Origin: Corynebacterium sp. ACRPH
GTDB taxonomy: Bacteria; Actinomycetota; Actinomycetes; Mycobacteriales; Mycobacteriaceae
Reading direction: 5' to 3'
Assembly: GCF_022347285.1 (NCBI RefSeq)
Contig: NZ_JAKRND010000011.1
Location: 1-64,000 of the forward strand
DNA length: 64,000 nucleotides
Shown here: one piece after another, positions 1 to 8,963 of the stretch
Position numbering within the stretch: position 1 is the stretch's first letter
Layout: each line of letters starts with the position of its first letter
The notes under the pieces: generated by a model
Told to the model about the DNA's origin: nothing
The model's input: only the letters and a program-made list of their open reading frames with translations
Database searches by the model: none
Program-made: the position numbers and the translations under genes

Positions 1-216
1 CCCCGCCCCTATGCGACAGCCCCCTATGGGCAGCAGAAAGGGGCTCCCGGTAAACCGGAAGCCCCTCAACTAACAGCGCCTCAAAGTCTAAAAACCAGGC
101 GCCAAATGCCCTGGCCCTATAGCCCTAGCACCTCGAGCGCTGGCTCCAAGGCACTGACATCTCGGGCGCTGGCACCTCGGGCGCTAGCACCTCAAGCGCT
201 AGCCGCTAGCCTCTGA
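1..216 (+). other. Possible C-terminal end of a proline-rich gene cut by the window edge
   Basis: Frame 1 is open from the first base to a TGA at 214-216, giving 71 codons rich in Pro, Ala, Gln and Ser. Its last part reads as pentapeptide units (TSRAL, APRAL, APQAL) because of an underlying 15-bp DNA repeat. The gene would converge on the Bax-inhibitor gene. An open stretch of this length is not rare in GC-rich DNA and no domain is visible, so this may be non-coding. The bases to the left of the window would decide it. Confidence 0.2.
40..65 (-). terminator. GC-rich hairpin, possible terminator of the Bax-inhibitor gene
   Basis: Twelve-base arms at 40-51 and 54-65 pair with a single C/A mismatch around a tiny loop. 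Read on the minus strand, the stem is followed only by TTTC, so the U-tract is weak. It lies about 155 bases past the stop codon of the minus-strand gene. Confidence 0.4.
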
Positions 217-224
217 AGCGCTAG
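129..224. repeat. Degenerate 15-bp tandem repeat
   Basis: Three adjacent 15-bp copies at 158-172, 173-187 and 188-202 follow the pattern CACCTCGGGCGCTAG with one to three changes. Looser copies lie at 129-143 and 210-224. The last copy overlaps the stop codon of the minus-strand Bax-inhibitor gene. The period is a multiple of three, so the repeat could code for a pentapeptide in either direction. Confidence 0.6.
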
Positions 225-1126
225 TCCCTGAAGTAGGACAGCAGGCGCAGAATCTCGGTGTACAGCCAGACCAGGGTGACGGCCAGGCCCAGCGCCACAC
301 CCCAAGCCATCTTCGACGGAGCACCAGCGCGGACCAGTCGGTCAGCCTGGTCGAAGTCCAGCAGGAAGCTCATGGCTGCGATACCGATGCAGACCAGGGA
401 GAAGATGATAGCGATCGGACCACCGTCACGCAGGGCGCCTGCGGATCCCGTAACCAGCGCGAACACCAGGTTGCCCAGAGCCAGAACCAGGATGCCGATC
501 ATGGCCCCCACCAGGAAGCGGGTGAACTTCGGGGTCACGCGGATAGCACCGGTCTTGTAAACAAACAGCATGCCAATGAACACGCCAATGGTTCCCAGAA
601 CCGCCTGGGCAATGAGCATGCCGGCGTCAGTATCACCAACCGCAGCGCCAGATACCAGGAACGTAAAGCCACCAACGAACAGGCCTTCGAAGGCCGCGTA
701 GGTCAGCGTCACCGGCGCGGAGTCGTACTTCTTGCCGAAGGCAGAAACCAGAACGGCGATCAGGCCACCGATCATGCCGACGAAGGTCAGAATCATCGCC
801 AGGCCGGGGTTGTTCAGGCCGATGATGAAGTTCACCACTGCCAGAGCAATGATCACGGCCAGGGTTATGCCGGTCTTGGTAACAACGTCATCGACGGTCA
901 TCGGACGGTCGGCGCTGCCAGCCTGGCCGTAGTTAGCCGCATCCTGCATGCCGTAACCCATAGCGGCGGTCTGTACACCACCGTGAGCGGAAGTCGCGTA
1001 GGGGTTCATCCCCTGCTGACCGTAACCGCCCTGCTGGCCGTAGCCACCCTGGTTGCCCTGTTGTGCGAACGGGTGCTGGCCCTGGTTCTTGGCCAGCGAC
1101 CCCATAAACGGGTTCGAACTCTTCAT
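221..1126 (-). CDS. Bax inhibitor-1 / YccA family membrane protein
   Basis: This 301-residue protein has a soluble N-terminus of about 80 residues followed by seven hydrophobic segments (roughly 83-105, 108-130, 139-161, 169-192, 203-226, 235-255 and 272-298), the layout of the BI-1/YccA (UPF0005) family. That family includes pH-sensitive calcium-leak channels and YccA, which modulates FtsH. The N-terminus contains GYGQQG-type low-complexity repeats near residues 27-40, as in actinobacterial members. A GGAG about nine bases upstream supports the ATG at 1126. The substrate is unknown. The gene stands alone, divergent from gabD2. Confidence 0.85.
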   Translation of the reverse strand: MKSSNPFMGSLAKNQGQHPFAQQGNQGGYGQQGGYGQQGMNPYATSAHGGVQTAAMGYGMQDAANYGQAGSADRPMTVDDVVTKTGITLAVIIALAVVNFIIGLNNPGLAMILTFVGMIGGLIAVLVSAFGKKYDSAPVTLTYAAFEGLFVGGFTFLVSGAAVGDTDAGMLIAQAVLGTIGVFIGMLFVYKTGAIRVTPKFTRFLVGAMIGILVLALGNLVFALVTGSAGALRDGGPIAIIFSLVCIGIAAMSFLLDFDQADRLVRAGAPSKMAWGVALGLAVTLVWLYTEILRLLSYFRD

Positions 1127-1329
1127 TCTTTAGTACTCCAAAGTTGTGCTGGTCATTTTCGGTGCCGGAGCCTAGCAATTAGCCACCGGCGCTTTCGCGT
1201 ACATCCTACCAACGGCTAAGCCTGCTTAAAGGTTCCCACAAGCAAAAGTTCGCACTCCCCAGCCCTTTCGGCGATTATTCATTTGCTTAGAAATGTTCTA
1301 GATCGAACACACTCCCCGAGCCTTTTAGG

Positions 1330-1335
1330 TAGTCT
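1330..1335 (+). promoter_or_regulatory. -10 box TAGTCT, predicted leaderless start of gabD2
   Basis: TAGTCT is followed by exactly seven bases and then the ATG at 1343. Transcription would begin at or next to the start codon. This supports 1343 over the upstream TTG at 1283. A small inverted repeat (TAGAA-ATG-TTCTA, 1288-1300) lies just upstream. Confidence 0.55.
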
Positions 1336-1342
1336 CCCAAAC

Positions 1343-2944
1343 ATGAAACGAACCAACTACAAGCGCCTATCCGTAGCCGCTCTGCCCGCCGATCTGGAAG
1401 CAGAGCTGCGCGAACTCACCACCAACGCCCGCCTGCACAACCTCAACGACGATTACGACGGCAAGCGCCTGGAGATCGAGGCCCCTTTCCTCGGCGAGAC
1501 GATCGGCTGGGTCGCCAGCGGTGATGCCGACGATGTCACCGAAGCCTTCCGCTTCGCCCGCCGCGCCCAGCAGTCCTGGGTGCATGTCCCCTTCGCCGAG
1601 CGCAAGCGCATCTTCCGCCGCTTCCACGATCTGGTCCTGAAGAACGCAGAACTGCTCTGCGACATGGTGCAGCTGGAGACCGGAAAGAACCGCGCCAGCG
1701 CGTTTGACGAGGTCATGGACGTCGCCAACAATGCGCGCTACTACTCCAACAACGTGGAAAAGTTCATGAAGCCGCGCAAGCGCGCCTCGGCGATGTCGAT
1801 CGTGGCGAAGTCCATCGAGTACCGTCACCCGCTGGGCGCGGTCGGCCAGATCAGCCCGTGGAATTACCCGCTGTCCCTCGGCATTGGCGACGCGATCCCC
1901 GCGCTGCTCGCTGGAAACGCTGTGGTCGCTAAGCCCGACTCTGCTACACCTTTTACCTCGCTTTTGGTCTTTAAGTTTCTTTTTGACGCCGGACTGCCGC
2001 GCGACCTGGTGCAGTTAGTTACCGGTTCCGGCCGCGTGGTTGGTAGTGCCATTGCGGATCAGTGCGACTTCTTGATGTTCACGGGCTCTACCGCAACGGG
2101 CAAGGTTTTGGGCGAGCAGGTTGGCCGTCGTCTGATCGGCTACTCCGCCGAGCTGGGCGGCAAGAACCCGCTGATCATCGCCAACGACGCGGACGTCAAT
2201 TACGCGGCTCGCGGCGCTATCGATGCGTGCTTCTCTAACTCCGGTCAGCTGTGTGTTTCCATCGAGCGCATCTACGTCGAGCGTGCGTCCTACGAGGATT
2301 TCGTGGGCGCGTTTTCCTCTCGCGTGCAGTCCATGAGCCTGGGCAGCGGCTTCGAATGGGAAACACAGATGGGCTCGCTGGCTTCTGCTAGCCAGCTGGA
2401 GACCGTGGAAAAGTATGTGGAGGACGCCCGCGAGAAGGGCGCGAACATCCTGTGCGGTGGTAAGAAGCGCCCGGATCTGGGCCCTTACTTCTACGAGCCG
2501 ACGGTCATGGTGGACGTTCCGGAGGATGCGCTGCTGCGCACCGAGGAGGTCTTCGGCCCGGTGGTGTACATCGAGCCGGTAGAGGATCTGTACGACGCGA
2601 TCGAGCTGGCCAATGACACTGACTACGGCCTGAACGCCTCTGTGTTCGCCGCCGACGACACTGCCTGGAAGATCGGCCCGAAGATCGAGTCCGGTTCGGT
2701 GGCTTTGAACGATGGCTACACCTCCAGTTGGGCGGCCATCGATAACCCCATGGGCGGCATGAAGGAATCCGGTGTCTCCCACCGCCACGGCGCGGAAGGG
2801 TTGCAGAAGTACACGGCAACGCAGAACGTCACCTCGCAGCGCTTCATGTACTTCCGCGGGCCGGAGTCCCTTAGCCGGAAAAGCTTCTCCAAGGTGATGC
2901 TCACGCTGCTGAAGGCCGGCAAGACCTTCCGCATGCTGCCGTAA
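1343..2944 (+). CDS. gabD2: Succinate-semialdehyde dehydrogenase (NADP+), GabD2-like
   Basis: This 533-residue aldehyde dehydrogenase oxidises an aldehyde, most likely succinic semialdehyde, to the acid with NAD(P)+. Visible family motifs are the SPWNYP segment near 174, FTGS near 247, the general-base glutamate in AELGGKNP near 270, the nucleophile in SGQLC near Cys303 and FGPVV near 403. The sequence resembles, from memory, M. tuberculosis GabD2 along its whole length, including RRLIGFSAELGGKNP and the GMxxSGVxxRHGxEGLxKY tail. In frame codons at 1960-1990 are unusually T-rich for this gene and end in a copy of the dispersed TGACGCC motif. The exact substrate is inferred. Confidence 0.85.
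   Translation: MKRTNYKRLSVAALPADLEAELRELTTNARLHNLNDDYDGKRLEIEAPFLGETIGWVASGDADDVTEAFRFARRAQQSWVHVPFAERKRIFRRFHDLVLKNAELLCDMVQLETGKNRASAFDEVMDVANNARYYSNNVEKFMKPRKRASAMSIVAKSIEYRHPLGAVGQISPWNYPLSLGIGDAIPALLAGNAVVAKPDSATPFTSLLVFKFLFDAGLPRDLVQLVTGSGRVVGSAIADQCDFLMFTGSTATGKVLGEQVGRRLIGYSAELGGKNPLIIANDADVNYAARGAIDACFSNSGQLCVSIERIYVERASYEDFVGAFSSRVQSMSLGSGFEWETQMGSLASASQLETVEKYVEDAREKGANILCGGKKRPDLGPYFYEPTVMVDVPEDALLRTEEVFGPVVYIEPVEDLYDAIELANDTDYGLNASVFAADDTAWKIGPKIESGSVALNDGYTSSWAAIDNPMGGMKESGVSHRHGAEGLQKYTATQNVTSQRFMYFRGPESLSRKSFSKVMLTLLKAGKTFRMLP
1974..1990 (+). repeat. Dispersed T-tract/TGACGCC motif, copy inside gabD2
   Basis: A T-rich run ends in TTTTTGACGCC. In frame it codes Phe-Leu-Phe-Asp-Ala with TTT and CTT codons, which this gene otherwise avoids. 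Confidence 0.6.
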
Positions 2945-3027
2945 CTGTGCTGAAGTAGCGCCGAAACTGCGCTGTAGTTTGCAGTAGGCCTTGCAGCAAA
3001 GCCCGCCGTGCGAAGCTCGCGCTGCCG

Positions 3028-4125
3028 TCACCCACGGGTGGCCGCCACTACCTCGGCGGCCACCCTTTTTGCATGCACTCCCACGCCAGTGATGGTAGCG
3101 GAGCCGGGACCCACCCAATCGCCATAGCCCACGAGGAAAAGGCCGGGATGCTGGGGCGAGGGGGCGTCACCACGAAAAGAGAGCAACCCACGAAAAGGGC
3201 CGAGGGCGGGGCGGAATCCGGTGCACCAGACCAGGTGGTCGGCGGTGATTTCGTCGAGGGAGGAGAACATCGGCGTGGGGTGCAGGCGGCCGGTGTCTCG
3301 GGCGCGGCGGACCGCGGGGAGCATGACGATGTCCCCGAGGCTGGAATCGGCGCCGGGGTCTTCCTTACCTGCGGCAATGGCGAGGTAGCGTTCGCGGTTG
3401 CGGCGGAAGAGCTCCGCGCCGTCGACATCGTCTGGCATCCAGCGAGGCGAGTGGCGGACGAACCAGGTGACGTCAGCGACATCGGCCAGGTCGGCGGCGA
3501 TCTGCGCGCCCGAGTTAGCCGCTCCGACGACTGCGACGGAGGAGCCGGCGAACGGCTCCGGCCCTGGGTAGGTGGCGGTGTGCCACTGCTGGCCAGCAAA
3601 CTCGCCGGGATAATAGGGAACGAAAGGCGCAGACCAGGTGCCAGTGGCCGCGACGACGGTGCGGGCGCGCCAGGTTCGGGGGCGGCTGGTGTGGGAGGCG
3701 CTAGACGAGTCGCCAGCGCCGCTACCCGGGCGGGCGTGTAGATGAAACAGCCCACTCGGCTCGTCGTACTCCACCCGTTCGATATGCACGGGACGAACGA
3801 CGGGCAGGTCGTAGCGGCGCTCGTATTCCCGCAGGTAGTCGATCACATGGCCAGGCGGCGGATAGCCCTTAGCCCCTTCGTAACTGGGCATCGGCATGCC
3901 CGGAAGGTTGGAGAAATTGGTGGCGGAAAACAACGTCATCGACGGCCACATGTGCCGCCAGGCCCCGCCTGGCGCAGGCTGATCGTCGAACACCGCAAAG
4001 TCGGGAGCCTTGCGGCCCCGCCTTCCCTCCCGGCGCAAATAGAAGGCCGTGGCGAGGGCGGACTGGCCGCCGCCGACAATGGCACAGTCCAGCACGCGGC
4101 TTGGGTCAGATTCTGGGTGAGCCAT
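3028..4125 (-). CDS. FAD-dependent monooxygenase (flavin-containing monooxygenase / CzcO-like)
   Basis: This 365-residue flavoprotein has an N-terminal FAD Rossmann motif (VGGGQSALATAFYLRREG, near 18-35) and a second nucleotide-binding motif (VVGAANSGAQIAADLADV, near 200-217) for NADPH. That two-dinucleotide arrangement is typical of small FMO/CzcO-type oxidoreductases. The substrate cannot be read from the sequence. It starts seven bases after the stop of the SDR gene, so the two are probably one operon and may act on related carbonyl or alcohol compounds. Its last codons form the stem of the converging gabD2 terminator. Confidence 0.75.
   Translation of the reverse strand: MAHPESDPSRVLDCAIVGGGQSALATAFYLRREGRRGRKAPDFAVFDDQPAPGGAWRHMWPSMTLFSATNFSNLPGMPMPSYEGAKGYPPPGHVIDYLREYERRYDLPVVRPVHIERVEYDEPSGLFHLHARPGSGAGDSSSASHTSRPRTWRARTVVAATGTWSAPFVPYYPGEFAGQQWHTATYPGPEPFAGSSVAVVGAANSGAQIAADLADVADVTWFVRHSPRWMPDDVDGAELFRRNRERYLAIAAGKEDPGADSSLGDIVMLPAVRRARDTGRLHPTPMFSSLDEITADHLVWCTGFRPALGPFRGLLSFRGDAPSPQHPGLFLVGYGDWVGPGSATITGVGVHAKRVAAEVVAATRG
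3037..3070 (+). terminator. Intrinsic terminator of gabD2, inside the 3' end of the opposing gene
   Basis: Arms GGTGGCCGCC (3037-3046) and GGCGGCCACC (3055-3064) pair perfectly over ten bases with an eight-base loop, and a CTTTTT tract follows on the plus strand. The stem also encodes the last residues (VAAEVVAATRG) of the minus-strand flavoprotein. Confidence 0.85.
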
Positions 4126-4132
4126 GTAAAAC

Positions 4133-4831
4133 TTAGCGCCCGTTGGCCGGGCGGATCGTCAGAGACTCGACCATGGCATCGTCCGTCGCATCAATGGCCA
4201 GGCGCACGGCCTTAGCCACGGACTCGGGGCGCAAGTACTGGGTTTCGTCATAGTCCGCTTCGGCCACGCCGCGGTGGGTCTGGATCTGGCGCTGCATGTC
4301 GGAATCGACCTTGCCCGGGTGGATGGAGCTCACGCGGATCTTGTCGCGCTGCTCCTCCCGCAGCGCATCGGTGTAGGCACGCAGGGCGAACTTCGTGGTG
4401 GCGTATGGCCCGAAGCCCACGCTGGAGCGGTAGCCCGCGCCGGAGTTGATCGTCACCACGGTTCCGTGCGCTGCCTGCAGTGCGCCGAGGAGCTGCCGGG
4501 TGAGCTCCGCAACCGCAAACAGGTTGATGTCGAAAGCGTGTTTCCACTGCTTAGGAGTGGTTTCGGTGACCGGGTCGTGGGCCACCACACCCGCGGAGTG
4601 CACCAGCACGTCCAGGCTGTCCAGCCCCAGTTCCGCCACGGCTGTACCGATGCCTTCCGTATCGGCGAGGTTCGCCACGAAGCCTTGCGCGCTCGGGAAC
4701 TGGGAGGCAACGTCGTGGGCCTTCTCCGAGCTGCCGCCGATGATCAGGTGGTAGTCGTCCTGCAATTCGCGGGCAATCGCCAGGCCAATGCCTCGCGTGC
4801 CGCCGGTGATCAGTGCGATTTTGCGATCCAT
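4133..4831 (-). CDS. Short-chain dehydrogenase/reductase (SDR) family protein
   Basis: This 232-residue classical SDR shows the cofactor motif TGGTRGIG (residues 9-16), the structural motif HSAGV (near 77-81), the catalytic Ser in NSGAG near 126 and the YxxxK pair in YATTK near 140. These are NAD(P)-dependent oxidoreductases of alcohols and ketones. It is the first gene of a pair with the downstream flavoprotein. An AAGGAAGG ribosome-binding site ends ten bases before the ATG. The substrate is unknown. Confidence 0.85.
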   Translation of the reverse strand: MDRKIALITGGTRGIGLAIARELQDDYHLIIGGSSEKAHDVASQFPSAQGFVANLADTEGIGTAVAELGLDSLDVLVHSAGVVAHDPVTETTPKQWKHAFDINLFAVAELTRQLLGALQAAHGTVVTINSGAGYRSSVGFGPYATTKFALRAYTDALREEQRDKIRVSSIHPGKVDSDMQRQIQTHRGVAEADYDETQYLRPESVAKAVRLAIDATDDAMVESLTIRPANGR

Positions 4832-4909
4832 TGTTGCTTTCCTTCCTTTGCTCTGTTGTTCTCTTGCTCTGTGCCCTTGCGTGTTCTCGCGTTGTTCGTG
4901 ATCGGGCGC

Positions 4910-6556
4910 CTAACCCTGCACCACTGTGCCCAGCCACGCCGTTGCATGCGGGATGTGCTGCGCGATCTTCAGCGCCGAGGTCGGCGCCGGGCCGTACGGG
5001 GTAAGGGAGGCCATATATGACGCCGCAGCGTGGATAGCCACACCAACCGCAGCCGAATCGACCACGTAGTCTGCCTCGTGCGCCTCCAACTCGTACTGGC
5101 CGGCTTCTGTGTATCCGGTATCCCGCGCCCGCTTGCCGGCATCGCGCGCCACCAGTGCGCCCAGAATTCCCGCTAACACGTCGCCGGATCCGGGAGTGGC
5201 GGCCCAGGACGATGCGGTATCGACAACCACGGTGCGCTGTGGGTTGGCGATGATGGTGAAACGGCCCTTCAGCAAAACTGTGCAGTTCAGTTCACGTGCC
5301 AGCCGTTCTGTGGAGGTGATCCGGTCCGGCGATTCCGCCGGCAGTCCGGCCGCCTTGGCCAGCCGGTCGAACTCCCCATCGTGCGGGGTGAGCAGTGTGG
5401 GAGCGTTGCGCGCACGCAGGATCTCTAGAGCGTCAGGGTTCTTCGCCAGGACGGTGATCGCGTCGGCGTCCAGAACCAAGGGCTGCACCATGTCTAGAAC
5501 GGCGAGCAGTTCGTCGCGGGCATCGCGATCCGTGCCGCGACCGGAGCCGACCATGCGCGCCTGCACCTGCCCGGCCCCGCGGACGACGGGGTGCACGACG
5601 ACTTCCGGGGTGGTCGCCAGAACGTATTCGGGGTGTTCGCCGATGTAGCGCACCATCGAGCTGGTGGTGTTCACCGCCGCGAGCGTGGCCAGCACGCCTG
5701 CTCCCAGATAGTTCTTGCTACCCGCGCAGATGCCTACTACCCCGCCGGAGTACTTGTCGTCCAAGGCCCCCGGTTCGCCGGGCAGCTCCCCGGGCAATGG
5801 TTCCGGGCCGTCGAGCAGCTGCGCGGCCAAACCTGCCGGCGCGAGGCGCTCGACCGGCGTGTGCCACAAAGAGACGGCGCTTTGGAGCCTGGCCAGCTCA
5901 GCAGAAAGCACAGAGCCATCGTCCAGGTTGATGTCCTCGCACAGCACCGTTCCGCACTCGGCACTGAGGCCGTGCGCCCGGCGCAGCCCACCGAAGGTCA
6001 CGGTCACGTCGGCACTAACGTGCCTGCCCGGCGCCTTGCCGGTATCGGCAACCACACCGCTGGGAAGGTCGATGGCCAGCACGCGAGCCCGGCGCCGCCT
6101 GTCGGTGCGAACCCCCTGGGCCTCCCGCAGGAACTCATCGACCTCCACCGGGATCTCGCCACGTCCGCCGAGGCCGAACATCCCGTCGACGATCACGCGA
6201 TAGCTGTCTGCTCGCTCCAGCCCGACGAAGCTTCCGCCAGCCGCAGTGAAGGCCCGCGCGGCGCGCTCGTGCACGCGGTCGGTACCTTCGAGCGGGTAGG
6301 CCTCGACCTTCCTTCCCTGCATCGCAAGAACCGCGCCGGCATACAACGCATCGCCACCGTTGCCACCCGGGCCGACCAGCAGCAACACGGAATTCTCTGC
6401 GGCGCCCGCCGGCTCTTCTGCCTGGGCCAGCATCTTTTCCGCCACGACCGCCACTGCGTGCGCGGCGGACTGCATCAGCTCGTCCTCCCGCTGCTCGCGG
6501 GGGAACAAGGCGGCCTCTGCGGTGCGGATGTCCTGGGCTGTGTAGAGAGTGCGCAT
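4910..6556 (-). CDS. nnr: Bifunctional NAD(P)H-hydrate epimerase / ADP-dependent NAD(P)H-hydrate dehydratase
   Basis: This 548-residue protein repairs hydrated NADH and NADPH. The N-terminal half is a YjeF_N epimerase: VLLLVGPGGNGGDALYAG near 60-77 and the VDGMFGLGGRG segment near 121. The C-terminal half is a YjeF_C/CARKD ADP-dependent dehydratase: GICAGSKNYLGAG near 274, LTPHDGEFDRL near 390 and the nucleotide-binding ATPGSGDVLAGILGALVARD near 455. Length fits the fused family. I place the start at 6556 (MRTLYTAQ) rather than the upstream codon at 6583, because a -10-like TATCAT ends exactly seven bases before this ATG. Confidence 0.9.
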   Translation of the reverse strand: MRTLYTAQDIRTAEAALFPREQREDELMQSAAHAVAVVAEKMLAQAEEPAGAAENSVLLLVGPGGNGGDALYAGAVLAMQGRKVEAYPLEGTDRVHERAARAFTAAGGSFVGLERADSYRVIVDGMFGLGGRGEIPVEVDEFLREAQGVRTDRRRRARVLAIDLPSGVVADTGKAPGRHVSADVTVTFGGLRRAHGLSAECGTVLCEDINLDDGSVLSAELARLQSAVSLWHTPVERLAPAGLAAQLLDGPEPLPGELPGEPGALDDKYSGGVVGICAGSKNYLGAGVLATLAAVNTTSSMVRYIGEHPEYVLATTPEVVVHPVVRGAGQVQARMVGSGRGTDRDARDELLAVLDMVQPLVLDADAITVLAKNPDALEILRARNAPTLLTPHDGEFDRLAKAAGLPAESPDRITSTERLARELNCTVLLKGRFTIIANPQRTVVVDTASSWAATPGSGDVLAGILGALVARDAGKRARDTGYTEAGQYELEAHEADYVVDSAAVGVAIHAAASYMASLTPYGPAPTSALKIAQHIPHATAWLGTVVQG

Positions 6557-6563
6557 GTCTCCC

Positions 6564-6569
6564 ATGATA
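6564..6569 (-). promoter_or_regulatory. -10 box TATCAT, predicted leaderless start of nnr
   Basis: On the minus strand TATCAT is followed by seven bases and the ATG at 6556. It lies inside the longer ORF that begins at 6583, which argues against that longer start. Confidence 0.5.
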
Positions 6570-6668
6570 GGTGTGCAGCGCACCTACCCTGCGCTCGAAT
6601 CAGGCCTCCAGCCCCGCCCGCGTGAGGGCGTCCTAAAAAATCGTTTCCCAAAGGTTCCCCAAAGGGCT

Positions 6669-6682
6669 AGACTGCATAGTCT
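6669..6682. promoter_or_regulatory. Inverted repeat between nnr and the acyltransferase gene
   Basis: AGACT-GCAT-AGTCT is a perfect five-base inverted repeat that also contains -10-like TAGACT and TAGTCT. A second hairpin, CGCGCC-GGC-GGCGCG, follows at 6090+600, that is 6690-6704. The region could hold the acyltransferase promoter with an operator, but no regulator can be named. Confidence 0.3.
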
Positions 6683-6755
6683 GAACTGACGCGCCGGCGG
6701 CGCGCATAAAACCTCATAAGCGCCTCAGTTTTGAAAAAAGGTTCATTCGCATCAC

Positions 6756-8840
6756 ATGCCTCGCCCAATAAACAAGAATCAGCGGTACGTATCCGGACTC
6801 GACGGGCTGCGGACGATCGCAGTTGCCGTGGTTGTGCTGTACCACCTGCACGTTCCCGGCTTCGTCGGAGGCCTCATGGGCGTGGGCGTGTTCTTCACGC
6901 TCTCGGGTTACCTCATCACCGCGAACCTCATGCGTTCATGGGACAAGAAGGGCAACCTGACGCTCCGCACCTTCTGGCTGCGCAGGTTCCGGCGCCTTAT
7001 GCCGGCGGTGATAGTCACGCTGCTTGCCACTCTGATTCTGACTGCGGCGCTTGCCCGAGACGAGCTCACCGATCGTTTCTGGGAAGCGCTTTCCGCCCTG
7101 TTCTACGTAAACAACTGGCACACCATCTTCCAGGAAAAGTCCTACTGGGATAACTTCGGCGGGCCGAGCCCGCTGAGCCACATGTGGTCGCTATCCGTCG
7201 AAGAGCAGTTCTATCTGCTCTGGCCCCTGGTGCTGCTTGTGCTGCTGGTTGTTACCCGCTCGCGGATCGGCGCGCTTGTTGGAACTTTGCTGCTGGCAGG
7301 TGCCTCTTTTGCCTGGATGTGGGTGCTGGCAGCCCCGGGGATGGATAACACCCGCGCATACGAAGGCACCGATACCCGCGCCGGAGGCCTGCTGCTGGGC
7401 GCGTGCCTGGCGATTTGGCTATCCTCCCGCCGCCAAGCGGGTAAATCCATCGAGCCTGCAAAAAGCACCGCGAACCTGTTTGGCCTTATCGGCGTGGCGG
7501 GCATCGTGGCACTCGTCGTGCTGGTGGAACAGGAGTCGATGTTCCTATACCACGGCGGGCTGCTCCTGCTTTCCATCGCTTCCGTGCTGGCGATCTTCTC
7601 CGTGCTGCACCCGCAGAGCCTGTGGAGCCGGGTGCTGGGCTTTGGCCCGATCCGCTGGCTCGGCGAGCGTTCCTATGGCATTTACCTGTGGCACATGCCG
7701 GCGATCGCCTTTATGCCGCAGTCGTGGCTGGAGGGCAACAAGCTGCTGGCCAGCGCCATCACCATCGGCGTGAGCATTGCCCTGGCCGCTATCAGCTGGA
7801 CGCTTATCGAGGACCCGATCCGCAAGCACGGCGTGATCCCGCCGATCAAGGCATGGCTGCGCAGCCGCAAGGCAGACCGCGAGGTCGGCGACAACCGCGA
7901 CAACTCGGGTGCTGCCTCGGGCATCTTCCGCCAGCCCTTCCCCACCTACTTCACCTCCGGTGCCGCTGTGGTGCTGGCCGCGGTGGTCGCTATTGGTGCG
8001 ACGCCCATTAGCATCAACCCCACGGCATCCCAGCAGGAAGCTGGCGCGGGCAAGGGCGGCGAGCCTGCGATGGAGCTGAATCCGTCGCAGCGTCCGGGTG
8101 GCGCTGGGAAGGCTGCGGGGCCGCAGAACCCCAATGCTGAGGGGCCTGCCGAAGATGTCGACCAGGAACCGGATTCCAAGCTGATGAGCTGCAAGCGCGT
8201 GGTGCATGTCGGCGATTCCACGTCCATCGGCATGTTCGCCAACGACATGGTGAACGATCCCGAAAACACGGCCTTCGAGACGTATCTGAAGTACGGCGCA
8301 GAGGAAGTCATCGACAGTGTCTTCGGCGCGCGCAATACCACCGAGGGATGGCAGTCCGAGGACGGTTCGCAGAGCTACCCGCCGGCCATCGACTCCGTAC
8401 AGGAGCTGCTGCCCACCGCCGCTGGCCCGGATACCTGCTGGGTGATCGCTACCGGTGTGAACGATGCGGCGAACTACGCGGCGGGCGCAAACCTAGCTGC
8501 CCCGGAGCGCATCAAGATCATGATGGACATTCTGGGTGATCAGAAGGTCATGTGGCCAACTGTCACCACCAATACCGATGAGGGCTACTACGCGAACTCC
8601 AACATGGAGGAGTTCAACCAGGCTCTGCGTGACGCGCAGAAGGATTACCCGAACCTGCGAATCTACGACTGGGCCGCCGAGGCGAAGCCCGAGTGGTTTG
8701 CCGAGGGCGATTTCGCCCACTACGGCCCCGAGGGCAACAGCCAGCGCGCCGAGCGCTTCCCGGCTGCCCTTGCCAAGGCCTACCCGAAGTCGAAGGGCGG
8801 CCAGCCCTCCGACGAGTTGGTGGTGAACTCCGGGCTGTAG
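6756..8840 (+). CDS. OatA-like membrane O-acyltransferase (acyltransferase-3 plus SGNH domain)
   Basis: This 694-residue protein joins an acyltransferase-3 membrane domain (residues about 8-365, ten or so hydrophobic segments) to an extracellular SGNH domain. Acyltransferase-3 signatures are GLDGLRTIAV near 10, the VLYHLHVPG histidine near 29 and RRFRRLMPA near 76. The SGNH domain has VVHVGDSTS (nucleophile Ser near 487) and a distal Asp-His pair in DFAHYGPEG near 651. The architecture is that of OatA/OafA enzymes, which acetylate peptidoglycan, polysaccharides or, in corynebacteria, envelope lipids. The substrate is not determined. A related gene lies at 31806-34619. Confidence 0.85.
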   Translation: MPRPINKNQRYVSGLDGLRTIAVAVVVLYHLHVPGFVGGLMGVGVFFTLSGYLITANLMRSWDKKGNLTLRTFWLRRFRRLMPAVIVTLLATLILTAALARDELTDRFWEALSALFYVNNWHTIFQEKSYWDNFGGPSPLSHMWSLSVEEQFYLLWPLVLLVLLVVTRSRIGALVGTLLLAGASFAWMWVLAAPGMDNTRAYEGTDTRAGGLLLGACLAIWLSSRRQAGKSIEPAKSTANLFGLIGVAGIVALVVLVEQESMFLYHGGLLLLSIASVLAIFSVLHPQSLWSRVLGFGPIRWLGERSYGIYLWHMPAIAFMPQSWLEGNKLLASAITIGVSIALAAISWTLIEDPIRKHGVIPPIKAWLRSRKADREVGDNRDNSGAASGIFRQPFPTYFTSGAAVVLAAVVAIGATPISINPTASQQEAGAGKGGEPAMELNPSQRPGGAGKAAGPQNPNAEGPAEDVDQEPDSKLMSCKRVVHVGDSTSIGMFANDMVNDPENTAFETYLKYGAEEVIDSVFGARNTTEGWQSEDGSQSYPPAIDSVQELLPTAAGPDTCWVIATGVNDAANYAAGANLAAPERIKIMMDILGDQKVMWPTVTTNTDEGYYANSNMEEFNQALRDAQKDYPNLRIYDWAAEAKPEWFAEGDFAHYGPEGNSQRAERFPAALAKAYPKSKGGQPSDELVVNSGL

Positions 8841-8963
8841 AGCCAAACTCCCAAGAACGTGCGGAAACACACTAAGCTTCTGTACGTTCTTCTTTAATGC
8901 AATGCTTATGCAGCGCTCGTGCAATCAGCGCCCATAGGCGGTTCAACGTGTAGGAGCCCAGGC

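Noticed and set aside
2015..3118. A 367-codon frame opposite gabD2
   Set aside because: Antisense to a clear aldehyde dehydrogenase and without recognisable features.
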